From NCBI RefSeq assembly GCF_900129655.1, contig NZ_FQWK01000002.1, forward strand, positions 62,001 to 126,000: 64,000 bases of DNA, read 5' to 3'. Below are positions 38,301 through 46,397 of this stretch, one piece after another; position 1 is the stretch's first letter; every line of letters starts with the position of its first letter. The translations under genes were made by a program, and so were the position numbers. Source of the DNA: Bacteroides clarus YIT 12056 (GTDB taxonomy: Bacteria > Bacteroidota > Bacteroidia > Bacteroidales > Bacteroidaceae). The notes beneath the pieces are model-generated. The model was not told the DNA's origin. It worked only from the letters and a program-made list of their open reading frames with translations, and did not search any database.

Positions 38301-38532
38301 TACCCACAAAGCTGATTTTCAGAACAGCTTTATCTACATTAGGAACGTTTGCCAACGAAAACTTTCCATCCAAATCCGTAGTACAACCAATTGTTGTACC
38401 TTGTACTATTACGGTGGCGCCAATCACAGGTCCGTAATCATCTGTCACCGTACCGGTCACAGTGGCAGTCTGCGCCACAGCACCGACTGCTACCATCAAC
38501 AGGGTAAATATGCTTATGATTAACTTATTCAT
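35317..38532 (-). CDS. SusC/RagA-like TonB-dependent transporter (pectin locus)
   Basis: A 1071-residue outer-membrane TonB-dependent transporter. The signal peptide ends near VGAVAQ. A carboxypeptidase-regulatory-like domain (about 22-100, TVTGTVTDDYGPVIGATV) leads to the plug with the TonB-box-like region MLEDVVVIGYG, GSISSVSGKILEKV, and the SusC signature LKDAASTAIYGARGANGVI. The barrel ends in RSRTYTFGAQLTF with a terminal aromatic. It would import pectin oligosaccharides together with the SusD protein encoded 23 bp downstream. It is the fourth gene of the operon rather than the first, which is less usual for a PUL. Confidence 0.97.
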   Translation of the reverse strand: MNKLIISIFTLLMVAVGAVAQTATVTGTVTDDYGPVIGATVIVQGTTIGCTTDLDGKFSLANVPNVDKAVLKISFVGMEEVKEPLKGRTSGINIHMTESASMLEDVVVIGYGTQKRGNLTGSISSVSGKILEKVQTTSAAEAIVGKLPGVQVTTVDGSPDAEVKILVRGGGSITQDNSPLIILDGFEVSSLNDVPPTDIESIEVLKDAASTAIYGARGANGVILVSTKNPTEGRVSISLNTYIQTKTLSNKLDVMDPYEFVLMQYENARQKSSNPTDFNNKYGHAYEHYIYQGDPGTDWQDEVFGTHPVASYLDLSVNGGTEKAKYKLAFIHQDQPSVMVGNGLKQNNLNASFNFKPFKFLTMEYRTRLLHKEVDGSGTEGVSLLDALRQAPTEGLDEYMTLPEDDTYFDPDQLEEIVRFNPKEESEKNYKKRINKSLNTMGALTWDIAKGLTLRNEFGFENNTEEQRKFWGMGTKNAKNNNNQPMAEWMMKQGTKWQLTNVLNYNFTLDDDAHDIRLMLGQEIKNQQTTTKTYSTRYFPENTTAEKAFDNLSLGTPYENSSKADSPSRISSFFGRINYGYKDKYLATFTLRADGSSKFAANNRWGFFPAGALAWRLSNEDFMQDVTWISNLKLRLSYGTSGNDRIDADLYQKLYGVSSKTPAGWGEMSHYYYQFYNTKYVYNPNVKWETTVTRNLGFDFGFFKERLSGTVDIYWNTVKDLLVPSDIPGYTGYTKLMTNVGQTSNKGIELQLNAYIVETKDFSLNATFNIGHNKNKIDKLASGEKEWILTSGWNKSVMNADDYRAYVGGTSGLIYGYVNDGFYKVEDFEYFDSKSRTWKLKEGVVDSSPLSDTPRPGNAKFKKLTPVDPNSSNPYQLTEADRTVIGNTTPKFSGGFGLNATYKGFDLSMFFNFMYDFDVFNANKVMLTTWADNHENNFGMEVASDKRWRNFDDMGNEIRYSPELLAEFNKNATMWNPTSIGKPISMSYAVEDGSFLRLNSATLGYTLPQEWTKKAGLNKVRFYVAGSNLFTITGYSGYDPEVDIATGLTPNIDNNRYPRSRTYTFGAQLTF

Positions 38533-38564
38533 TCTTCTAAAGTATTATATATGTCTGTTATTCT

Positions 38565-41015
38565 TTACTTTCTTTCCATGGGCTGCCCGCCTTGGTTTTG
38601 ATAATAGACAATGTGTTGCACCAGATTATGGAAGTAAACTTCCAAATTGGAGTAGCGACCGTTAGGGTCTACACTGCTACTGATTACATTTGCATCACTC
38701 GGATCTTCAGGATTCAAGCCATAGGCGAGTTCCCAAATATCGGGTATGCCATCATTATCGCTATCCGGCCAGAGATATCCCTTTTTCATCTCTACATAAC
38801 CGCCCGCGGCATCGCTTGGAGTATCGATGATACCCGGCTTCTTATCAGAGTCCTTCAGAGTTACCAAATTTCCTTTCTCATCCCAATAGGACATTTTAGA
38901 ACCTTTGCAGGGAGCGCTTCCCGCTCTGACTTCACCTATAATCCGCCGGTCTATTTCATCTCGACGCAAAGAAGCGCCTGCATAGTCCAATACTCTTTCA
39001 TAGGCAACCTGCGCCGTATGGCTGGTCACTTTACTGAAAGGTTGGTAGTCCGCCATCTTCATAGCCTGCTTTTCTTCATCCGACACACCCTGTTCTACAA
39101 GGCTCTTATCAAATTGCGCCCAAACACCGTCCGTCCAATTATCGGAACTAACTTTTGAATTACCCTCTATATAATTGTCGCTAATATAGGCTCTGGCCGT
39201 AGGATCGGTAGAAAGGACACGATACGACTTATAGCCCGTACCTGTGGCCGGTCCCGGTTTGTAGTAACAGTTCGTCAAGTTGAATGTAGCATATTTGCCA
39301 CCATAACTTCCAAAACCGCTCTCACTCCAATTGTAATAAACATTATTACGTACATCGAAATATCCGCAGTAGTCATAAGAGCCTTGAGTTCCCGGTTCCG
39401 AGAGATCGGAGATACGTGGGCAACGGCTACCGTGATGCGCCAGCAAAATATGGTGGAAAGTAGTATTGTCACCGCTGAACATAGCGCCATAACCGTGAGC
39501 ACCCTTGGCATGGTTCGATAAGTTCAGACTCTCACTGGCGATACACCATTGCGCCGTAAAGTTCTGAACTCCATAGAAAGTCAACGTTTCATCCACACTC
39601 CAACCGGCTGTTACATGGTCTATGATACCGTTCTTGAAATAACGGCCACCGATAGCATCTTCCGCATAATCGGAGCAAGCGTCACCCGGACGAATACGTA
39701 AGAAACGGACGATGGCATTAATACTGTTTCCCGCACCCTTTTCCGGATCTTTAGAAAGATTGAATGAAAAATTGTAATTCTTCAACGTGATACCTTCACC
39801 GGGAGCAGTCTGCCCGATAATACTTAAATCGGGATAATCCACCAGATAAATCCCCCGCTTCAGTTCAATCGTACCGTCTACATCAAAAACAATAGTACGA
39901 GGACCTTGAATCTGCTCGATACCATAACGTAAGCTACCTTCTATCGGAGTTTCGCCCAAACCGTAATCATCCAGATTCGTCACTTTGTAAAGTACTCCGC
40001 CACGTCCGCCTGTAGTGAAACGTCCACCCCCTTCTGCACCGGGGAAAGCAAGGGCTTCAACACTCTTGTCATCACCAATACCGGTATCAGGCTTACCATA
40101 CTGAAAGATAGTTATGGTCTTATCCAAAATACGCACGGTAGAGGTACGCGGCAGAAAATCTTCATTATCAGCAATCGTCAAAACTATTTCGTTGCTCGTA
40201 GACTCTCTTTTGTTATGAGTAATCCAAGCCTCGGAAGGAATAGCATCGAAATTATCTACCGGTTCATCTCCTTCCTGTGTGAAAGGAATTACCAAAGTCC
40301 GGCATTTATAAGGAATAGCATATTCATCCTGCTCGATAGCAGCCACACCGTTTACCGCTTCTTGCATCACTTTCAATACACGTTGTAGTTTATACTCACC
40401 TACCGTACTGAATACAAGTTCCGTTGTACGTGCATTACCGGTATTCAACGCGACTTTCAGTTTCAGAATCTGTTCGGAGAAGTTACGGGTTACCGGAGTT
40501 TCTTCCACAACTTCAATCCAGTCGCACTGTTCATCAATATCCATCTTCCATTCCATATTGGCTACAACTTTGAGCTCTACTTCCGCACCACGGAAAGAAA
40601 TAGGTTCGGAAGTAAATTCAAACAGAATATCCGGGTCGGAACCTAATTGCTCTATGGCAATCTCTTGCTCCAAGGTAGAGCCTGCACCTGCCATGGTAAC
40701 CTTAACCTTACCCGTACGTTTGGCTCCGTCTGTATTTTCCGCTACAAACAGGCGAAGTTCATCATTTCCCGTACCATTATTTTTCGACAACGTAAGCCAA
40801 GCCTGCTCCGCATCATTGGTGGCCGGTTCTACTACGGTTGCCAACCATTCACCGGTGGCGGTTATATCCACAGTGGAAGAAGTAGCCACATTGGACAGTT
40901 TCAGTTCCTTTTTCGATAGTTCCAAGCTATCGGTTCCTACGGCGCCATTCAATTCGCCCTCGTCACTGCATGCTCCTAACAAGCCTGCTAACAGTATGAA
41001 TAGAAAATATCTCAT
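38565..41015 (-). CDS. PL1 pectate lyase with N-terminal BACON-like domains
   Basis: An 816-residue lipoprotein (lipobox GLLGACS). About residues 25-320 form three BACON/Ig-like beta-sandwich repeats, each with the pattern of a W and a closing strand before Q-G or Q-A (IEQLGSDPD, VMQEAVNG, IFQYGKPD). The pectate-lyase helix starts at EALAFPGAEGGGRFTTGGRGG and runs to about residue 690, with TIVFDVDGTIEL, IVRFLRIRPGDACS and GIIDHVTAGWSVDETL, the family 1 catalytic-face segments. The C-terminus has a calcium-loop-like DSDNDGIPDIWELAYG. It would cleave de-esterified homogalacturonan by beta-elimination, giving unsaturated products. The BACON-like domains probably hold the enzyme away from the membrane. 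Confidence 0.92.
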   Translation of the reverse strand: MRYFLFILLAGLLGACSDEGELNGAVGTDSLELSKKELKLSNVATSSTVDITATGEWLATVVEPATNDAEQAWLTLSKNNGTGNDELRLFVAENTDGAKRTGKVKVTMAGAGSTLEQEIAIEQLGSDPDILFEFTSEPISFRGAEVELKVVANMEWKMDIDEQCDWIEVVEETPVTRNFSEQILKLKVALNTGNARTTELVFSTVGEYKLQRVLKVMQEAVNGVAAIEQDEYAIPYKCRTLVIPFTQEGDEPVDNFDAIPSEAWITHNKRESTSNEIVLTIADNEDFLPRTSTVRILDKTITIFQYGKPDTGIGDDKSVEALAFPGAEGGGRFTTGGRGGVLYKVTNLDDYGLGETPIEGSLRYGIEQIQGPRTIVFDVDGTIELKRGIYLVDYPDLSIIGQTAPGEGITLKNYNFSFNLSKDPEKGAGNSINAIVRFLRIRPGDACSDYAEDAIGGRYFKNGIIDHVTAGWSVDETLTFYGVQNFTAQWCIASESLNLSNHAKGAHGYGAMFSGDNTTFHHILLAHHGSRCPRISDLSEPGTQGSYDYCGYFDVRNNVYYNWSESGFGSYGGKYATFNLTNCYYKPGPATGTGYKSYRVLSTDPTARAYISDNYIEGNSKVSSDNWTDGVWAQFDKSLVEQGVSDEEKQAMKMADYQPFSKVTSHTAQVAYERVLDYAGASLRRDEIDRRIIGEVRAGSAPCKGSKMSYWDEKGNLVTLKDSDKKPGIIDTPSDAAGGYVEMKKGYLWPDSDNDGIPDIWELAYGLNPEDPSDANVISSSVDPNGRYSNLEVYFHNLVQHIVYYQNQGGQPMERK

Positions 41016-41045
41016 AGCTTTTATTTGTTTTTCGTTAGTATTCGA

Positions 41046-42857
41046 TTATTTAATCCAATGCGGGTCGCCGATGTTATTCGTATAAATCTCAGAGTTATTA
41101 TCAGTAATAGTAAAGTCTCTGTTAGCTACATCCCGGAATAGTTCATCCATTCGGAGAACGGTTTGCTTCGGTTTCTCATTTTCTCCCACACCCCAGTTGT
41201 TCAATGTAAAGCCGTTGGTGATGTAGTTATTCTCAAATATGCGGGTAATAATCTTTTCATGAATATTAAACCACGTACCTTTTTCACTGTCAACAGCACC
41301 ACTGAAAAGATTATTTCTCACTGTCAGGCTGCCGTTCGTTATACTCTTAGCACCCAAATCGAAGAAAGTCATACCCGTTTTCATAGCAATAAATGTACAG
41401 TTCTCTATTGTAACATTCAAATCACCGGTCATTGCTCCCAATCTTGTAATCAATGCATTATTCAAATCATTAGCATGGAAAGTAGAGTTTCTAAATTCAA
41501 AGTTGTGTACCGGAGCATCTCGCTTAGCAAGGCCGAACAAACCACTTTCATTTGAATTCAATCCGAAGAAACGACAATCTTCAATAACAATCTTGTTTAC
41601 GGTCTGCTTTTGCGCAGCATTCACTTCCTGATACCACATGGTACGTTGCAAGTCGTTTATTTCGCAGTTCTTCCATGAGATAGTCCCGATATGGAATTCC
41701 TGGTTCTTAAATTTAAAGAAATCCTGCGCATCCACCTTTATCACCAAGTTCTCGAAGCGGAACGCTTCAATATCATCCGTACTCGATACGCTCAGGCTTG
41801 ATTTCAGTTCCAATACAGCCAAGTTTTCACCCTCTTTAGGTTCCTGCCCCATAATAGAAAGCCCCTTAGGCATATCATCCAACGTTTTGGCAACAAACTG
41901 ATAAGTTGTCCCCGCTTTCAGGAAAAGTTTGATGTCTGTTGCAGTTTCATCGTTCTTCAATCTATTGAAGACGTTATTGATATTCTCTCCCGGACTAACG
42001 TATGTATATCCCTCCGGCACGCGAATAGGAGCATCCGGATTAATATCTTCTTCTTCCCATTCTTCCGGAGCGATAGTTACCGTATAATCCTGAATAGTCG
42101 GTTCATCCGCATTGTTCAATTCGAAAGAAACCGTTGTAAGGTTCTTTGGCAGAATAGGGAAAGTTCCTTCTATCTCTTTGGTCTGTATTACTTGCTGATT
42201 TGCGTCCAAATATTCAAAACGGACTGTTACCGCTTCGTTATCCGTATCGGTCTCGAACAATACCAAGTCGTCGGTATAGTTCACACCACCCGTAGAGGTC
42301 GCTGTATTGCGTACCACCTCGATAGGCGACTTCACAAACGTGGCATCCGAAATCTTATAGCCGGATATAGGCGTAGAGACGATGGCGCGTATCGTAGAAT
42401 AACGTTTGTCCGCCTTACGGTCGGTTGCCCGCAAACGGAGCGTACCGGTACGGTTATACATACGAATCTCCAAAGGCTCATTAAAAGGAGAAGCGTACTC
42501 CACCGGAGCAGACAAAGCATAGACTTTCTCAGCTTTTGGGTCTTGATTAAGCACTATATCATTCAAATTGCCCGGATGCGGCAACGAATCGGCTTCCGTA
42601 GTAGCAACAATACGATATGTACCGTCAGGCAATTGGAAACGGTATAAAGTAGAATAGTTCGCCACATAGCTGCCATCGGCAGCATAAATAAACAGCGGTT
42701 TGTTGGATGAGCCTGTATTCAGCGAATAAGCCTCATCATCCAAATACATTTGAATATCCTTCACTACCGAAGAGTTGTATTTACTGTCTTCGGAACAAGC
42801 AACTATACCGAGCAGGAGCATCAGTCCCGCCACAGCAGATGATATACTTTTTCTCAT
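41046..42857 (-). CDS. Beta-helix lipoprotein, DUF4957/DUF5123-like (pectin locus)
   Basis: A 603-residue lipoprotein (lipobox GIVACS). The N-terminal ~270 residues are beta-rich with two similar sandwich-like halves that I do not recognise by name; they include LFIYAADGSYVANYSTLY and MYNRTGTLRLRATDRK. Residues about 285-603 form a beta-helix with strands such as FRFENLVIKVD, WKNCEINDL, VIEDCRFFGL and TIENCTFIAM, ending in NIGDPHWIK. The helix and its ending match the two lipoproteins downstream of susD, so all three are paralogues with swapped N-termini. No catalytic motif is seen. Probable pectin-binding surface protein. Confidence 0.8.
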   Translation of the reverse strand: MRKSISSAVAGLMLLLGIVACSEDSKYNSSVVKDIQMYLDDEAYSLNTGSSNKPLFIYAADGSYVANYSTLYRFQLPDGTYRIVATTEADSLPHPGNLNDIVLNQDPKAEKVYALSAPVEYASPFNEPLEIRMYNRTGTLRLRATDRKADKRYSTIRAIVSTPISGYKISDATFVKSPIEVVRNTATSTGGVNYTDDLVLFETDTDNEAVTVRFEYLDANQQVIQTKEIEGTFPILPKNLTTVSFELNNADEPTIQDYTVTIAPEEWEEEDINPDAPIRVPEGYTYVSPGENINNVFNRLKNDETATDIKLFLKAGTTYQFVAKTLDDMPKGLSIMGQEPKEGENLAVLELKSSLSVSSTDDIEAFRFENLVIKVDAQDFFKFKNQEFHIGTISWKNCEINDLQRTMWYQEVNAAQKQTVNKIVIEDCRFFGLNSNESGLFGLAKRDAPVHNFEFRNSTFHANDLNNALITRLGAMTGDLNVTIENCTFIAMKTGMTFFDLGAKSITNGSLTVRNNLFSGAVDSEKGTWFNIHEKIITRIFENNYITNGFTLNNWGVGENEKPKQTVLRMDELFRDVANRDFTITDNNSEIYTNNIGDPHWIK

Positions 42858-42875
42858 ATTAGATTTTGCAGGAGT

Positions 42876-43736
42876 TTAAAGTTCTGTTTCTTCTGTTATA
42901 TCTTCCCATCCCGTTTCTACCCAATCTTCATTCAGTATTTCCATGTGAACGACCGAACGCTTGGACGACTTAAAAGCAATACCCGTATCAAGCGCACCAT
43001 TCGTACGGTTCACTTCCACTCCTTCTTTTAAGTAAGTAACATCAACCGACGTACGCGAACCGTTATTCTCCGTGGGGAAGGAATAGACAAAAGCCTCGAA
43101 ACCGGCGGTACGGTCTGTGCGTACGGTTACATCTTCAAGGACTGCTTTTTCATCCTTCACATTGTAAGCCACGCCTACATTGGTAAATGTTATATCCAAT
43201 GCGTCAAAATGGGTAATACCGTCCAATTCCTCCGCTGTTTCTTTGGGACTGAACACTGCTTGTCCCATCAATCGCTTCAACTCAATATCGAGTGATTTTA
43301 CGGAATTGTCCGAAGTAAATCCCATTATCCCGGAAATGTAGACAGGTTTCTGCATATTGTCTTTCTGACGGATAACGGTAGTAGAGAGCTTATCGGCACC
43401 GGACACTTCATCAGCATTCGCTACAACAAACGTCTGCAAATTCTCTCCCAAAGGCAAAGGAACCTCAACAGCCCCATGTACCAAAGATTGCGTTTCTCCA
43501 TAAATAAGAGAATCGGACATATACACATAAATTCCGATTTCGGAGATACCCTCTGCGGCAAATGTCTTAATACTCGATTGGCTGAAACGGACACCAACGG
43601 GATGCAGTTCATCTTTCCGAAAAGTGTTACCTTCGTCTTGAGGAAGCTTACCATTATCCCAAATCTCGTCAACTTGCGAGGTACAGGAAAAAAAAGCTAA
43701 AAGCGGAATAAATAATAATTTCATTAAACGCTTCAT
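42876..43736 (-). CDS. Mfa2/FimB-like lipoprotein, first gene of the pectin operon
   Basis: A 286-residue lipoprotein (lipobox LAFFSCT). The sequence ISEIGIYVYMSDSLIYGE, LGENLQTFVVANADEVSG and the closing KSSKRSVVHMEI resemble fimbrillin or anchor proteins of the Mfa2/FimB type. ATG 43736 is chosen because it starts directly at the charged part of the signal peptide; an upstream in-frame ATG at 43766 would add ten residues. It opens a nine-gene operon and is followed 18 bp later by a beta-helix lipoprotein. A role as a surface scaffold or glycan-binding protein is plausible, and true fimbria assembly is unlikely here. The family call is moderate. Confidence 0.72.
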   Translation of the reverse strand: MKRLMKLLFIPLLAFFSCTSQVDEIWDNGKLPQDEGNTFRKDELHPVGVRFSQSSIKTFAAEGISEIGIYVYMSDSLIYGETQSLVHGAVEVPLPLGENLQTFVVANADEVSGADKLSTTVIRQKDNMQKPVYISGIMGFTSDNSVKSLDIELKRLMGQAVFSPKETAEELDGITHFDALDITFTNVGVAYNVKDEKAVLEDVTVRTDRTAGFEAFVYSFPTENNGSRTSVDVTYLKEGVEVNRTNGALDTGIAFKSSKRSVVHMEILNEDWVETGWEDITEETEL

Positions 43737-43974
43737 AAGTATTAGTGTTTTATAGTTAATATTCAAAGTTCACAAATAGCAGTTCTAATGCCTGTGCAAA
43801 TATCCGTAAATGGAAGAAACTATGTGAGTAAGATTTAGTACAAAAAGGGTAAAATCCGGTCTGGCACAAATTAATTACCCGCTCAGAGACATCTCTACGA
43901 GCGATTTTAAGTATTTCACAAAATATCAGTCAATATTATTTATGAAGTAAGCAAGTACTCGTTTTATAATGCTG
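43737..43974. other. Leader/promoter region of the pectin operon
   Basis: This AT-rich gap must hold the promoter of the nine-gene minus-strand operon. No exact TAnnTTTG box was found on the minus strand; GAACTTTG at about 43762-43769 is a 7-of-8 match. A weak promoter would fit an operon that needs an HTCS activator. I could not identify a convincing HTCS binding repeat by eye. Confidence 0.4.
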
Positions 43975-44049
43975 ACAGGCACGAATTATATGGAACTTCA
44001 CGACTATCCTGTCTATAAAACCGTGAACTTCCATATAATTCGTGCCTGT
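43975..44049. repeat. Long palindromic intergenic element (AGGCACG family, copy 2)
   Basis: Arms of 28 bp at 43975-44002 and 44022-44049 are complementary with one mismatch, around a 19-nt loop. The arms start ACAGGCACGAATTATATGG and end in the complement. It sits 39 bp after the maf stop, so it may form the 3' end of that transcript, though no T run follows on the minus strand. The ends and internal order match the element at 9682-9749. Confidence 0.82.
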
Positions 44050-44088
44050 TTAAAAATCATCCGGTAAATACCCGAATATAAAAAATAC

Positions 44089-44670
44089 TTATATCCTGAT
44101 AAGTTCCTTATAAAGTCGTTGTACCGGCAACCCCATAATATTATAATAACTTCCCGAAATATTCTCCACTCCGATAAAGCCAATCCACTCTTGCACTCCA
44201 TAGGCGCCGGCTTTATCCATCGGTTGGAACTTATCTATATAATAAGTGATTTCCTCTTCGCTCAGTTTGGAAAAACGAACCTCCGTCTGGGCGGCAAAAC
44301 TTCGTTGCCATTCCGTTGTAGTAATACAAACACCGGTAAATACTTCGTGAGTACGACCTGACATAGCGCGAAGCATACATAAAGCATCTTCCCTATCCTT
44401 AGGTTTTCCAAGTACTTTTCCATCTAACCAGACAATGGTATCGGCCGTTATCATCAATTCACCCGGTTTTAACATATCCCGATAGGCATCCGTTTTTTCT
44501 TTCGCTATATAAAGAGGTATATCCGCTCCTTGCAATGTATCAGGATACGATTCGTCTACATCCGGCAAGGTACGCACTTCGTAGTCCACGCCAAGTCCTG
44601 CCAACAATTCTTTCCGGCGGGGAGAATTGGAAGCAAGTATAACTTTATATTTTTTGAGATTATCCAACAT
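44089..44670 (-). CDS. maf: Maf family nucleotide pyrophosphatase
   Basis: A 193-residue cytoplasmic protein of the Maf/HAM1-like nucleotide pyrophosphatase family. Signatures are VILASNSPRRKELLAGLG at the N-terminus, ITADTIVWLDGKVLGKP in the middle, and DKAGAYGVQEWIG toward the C-terminus. Maf proteins hydrolyse dTTP, UTP or modified nucleotides and have been tied to septum control in Bacillus. Length is normal. It is the last gene of a five-gene minus-strand operon, 43 bp after the KdsC-like gene. The exact subgroup (YhdE or YceF type) is not resolved. Confidence 0.94.
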   Translation of the reverse strand: MLDNLKKYKVILASNSPRRKELLAGLGVDYEVRTLPDVDESYPDTLQGADIPLYIAKEKTDAYRDMLKPGELMITADTIVWLDGKVLGKPKDREDALCMLRAMSGRTHEVFTGVCITTTEWQRSFAAQTEVRFSKLSEEEITYYIDKFQPMDKAGAYGVQEWIGFIGVENISGSYYNIMGLPVQRLYKELIRI

Positions 44671-44713
44671 GACTCTAATAAATTATGAATTGCGAGTTAT
44701 CAACTGACAGAAA

Positions 44714-45244
44714 TTACCAACCGAAGGCTTTCTCGTCTGCCATCCAAAGACCTTTTACTTTTAAGAACTGCTCTACAATATCCCGTCCGCAGCCATATCC
44801 ACCCTCTTTGTGGGAAATGTAGCGGGCAACGGATTTTACTTCGGGAGCGGCATCTTTCGGACAACAAGGCAAGCCACAAGTACTCATCACCTCAATGTCA
44901 GGAATATCATCACCTACATACAATATTTCTTCATCCCGCAAACCATAACGGTCACGAAAATCATGATAATCATGTATTTTGACGGAAGACCCCATATAGA
45001 TATTCTCTGCCAATATTCCTAAAGCAAGAAAACGCTTGCGCACCGCTTCCGTACGCCCACCGGTTATAATGGCCAGTGGAATTCCATATTTGGCAGCCAG
45101 ATGCAATGCATAACCGTCCTTTATATTTACCGTGCGCATCGGCTCACCTTCCGTACTCATCGGGATAACGTTAGCGCTCAATACCCCGTCCACATCAAAA
45201 GCGAGCGCTTTTATCTTATTCAAATCATAGTTGATTGTACTCAT
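44714..45244 (-). CDS. KdsC-like HAD phosphatase (3-deoxy-octulosonate-8-phosphate phosphatase)
   Basis: A 176-residue HAD-superfamily phosphatase of the C0 (capless) type. It has the nucleophile motif [10 protein letters not shown] (DxD), [10 protein letters not shown] (motif II Thr) and [12 protein letters not shown] (acidic motif IV). The layout matches KdsC, which makes KDO for lipopolysaccharide in the cytoplasm and works as a tetramer. No kdsA or kdsB lies in the window, so the assignment rests on motif and length. It is the fourth gene of the operon, 22 bp after the DUF2520 gene. Confidence 0.9.
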   Translation of the reverse strand: MSTINYDLNKIKALAFDVDGVLSANVIPMSTEGEPMRTVNIKDGYALHLAAKYGIPLAIITGGRTEAVRKRFLALGILAENIYMGSSVKIHDYHDFRDRYGLRDEEILYVGDDIPDIEVMSTCGLPCCPKDAAPEVKSVARYISHKEGGYGCGRDIVEQFLKVKGLWMADEKAFGW

Positions 45245-45266
45245 ACCGTTATTCTTTACTCAGAAG

Positions 45267-46058
45267 TCAGCTGTTTTGTTGATGTATACTTTCGCTAATC
45301 AGCCTATACAGTTCTTGCATTCCCGGTTCATCGGAAAGCATCTGCAAGTGATTGTTGATGACATTCTCGTCATACCGTATGGCAGGCCCCGTCTGCGCAA
45401 GACGCGGTTCGAGTTCGTGTACTTTGCGGGCAGTCTCGTCTATCAAGGGTAACATCACTTCAAAGGGAAGCTGATATTTCTTCAACAGTTCGGCAGCAAG
45501 GGCGTACATATGATTTGTAAAATTACAAGTGAATACCGCCGCCAAATGCAAACTCTTACGCTGTTCGGAAGTTGCCTCATAGACTTTCTCGGAAAGTACG
45601 GAAGCAATATCTTTCAAAGTCTGAGTATCTGCCGCAGAATTGCTTTCCACAAAAACCGGTATCTGCCGGAAATCGACAGTACGTTGTTTGCTGAATGTCT
45701 GCATAGGATAGAACACACCATATCGGTTTACCTTACCCACCCAAACGTCCATCGGAATACTACCGGCAGTGTGTACCCATAAGGCATCTTCCTTGCCGGC
45801 AACTATCTCCGGCAACAACTGTACAAACGCCGCATCTTTCAGAGAAACAATATAAAGTTGGGCATCTGTCGCCACAGACGACAAATCGGTAGTATAGGCG
45901 GCCTCCACAACCTGTGCCAATGTCCGTGCCGACTCTTCCGTACGGCTGTATATCTGCACGATACGGAATCCTTTATAATAAAGCGTCTTTGCCAAATTCG
46001 TCGCCAGATTACCGGCTCCGATAAATACGATAGATGTATCTTCTATGCTTCTCTTCAT
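45267..46058 (-). CDS. Rossmann-fold protein with DUF2520 C-terminus
   Basis: A 263-residue protein with an N-terminal NAD(P)-binding fold (IVFIGAGNLATNLAKTLYYKG, with a GxGNxA glycine motif) and an all-alpha C-terminal domain (HLAAVFTCNFTNHMYALAAELL) typical of the DUF2520 family. The arrangement recalls ProC-like and 6-phosphogluconate-dehydrogenase-like reductases, so an NAD(P)-dependent oxidoreductase is likely, with substrate unknown. The start lies 1 bp after the stop of the upstream membrane-protein gene, indicating coupling. Pairing with KdsC and Maf genes is common in Bacteroidota. Confidence 0.88.
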   Translation of the reverse strand: MKRSIEDTSIVFIGAGNLATNLAKTLYYKGFRIVQIYSRTEESARTLAQVVEAAYTTDLSSVATDAQLYIVSLKDAAFVQLLPEIVAGKEDALWVHTAGSIPMDVWVGKVNRYGVFYPMQTFSKQRTVDFRQIPVFVESNSAADTQTLKDIASVLSEKVYEATSEQRKSLHLAAVFTCNFTNHMYALAAELLKKYQLPFEVMLPLIDETARKVHELEPRLAQTGPAIRYDENVINNHLQMLSDEPGMQELYRLISESIHQQNS

Positions 46059-46059
46059 T

Positions 46060-46395
46060 TTATCTTGTAGATACCAAATATAAAATACCGCCTACAACCA
46101 ATAACGCCACCGGCAACAAATAAGCCGACATAGTACCAAGCAGAGCCGTTATCAATCCGAAATTCAATATCAACCACAAACCTATCAGCACCAATCCCAC
46201 TGACTTATCATGCTTGAATAATAAGAAGATGATTGCCGTATAAAGCAGAAAGTTATCCCTGTTCATCACCCACGACAAACCCAATGTAGAAAAATGCAGC
46301 AACTTGTCTACCAGATAAAGCACACCGAACACAATCAACGTGATAGCCGTAGCCTTATATGTGTCTTTGTTATTGTTTGCTTTTGCCGCGCTCAC
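46060..46395 (-). CDS. Small membrane protein, unknown
   Basis: A 111-residue protein with a short polar N-terminus and about four hydrophobic segments (ATAITLIVFGVLYLVD, FLLYTAIIFLLF, VGLVLIGLWLILNFGLI and AYLLPVALLVVGGILYLV). It resembles small LiaI-like inner-membrane proteins, but I do not recognise the family with confidence. It is the second gene of the operon, 2 bp after the nitroreductase stop and 1 bp before the DUF2520 start, so it is tightly coupled to both. Confidence 0.82.
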   Translation of the reverse strand: MSAAKANNNKDTYKATAITLIVFGVLYLVDKLLHFSTLGLSWVMNRDNFLLYTAIIFLLFKHDKSVGLVLIGLWLILNFGLITALLGTMSAYLLPVALLVVGGILYLVSTR

Positions 46396-46397
46396 CT

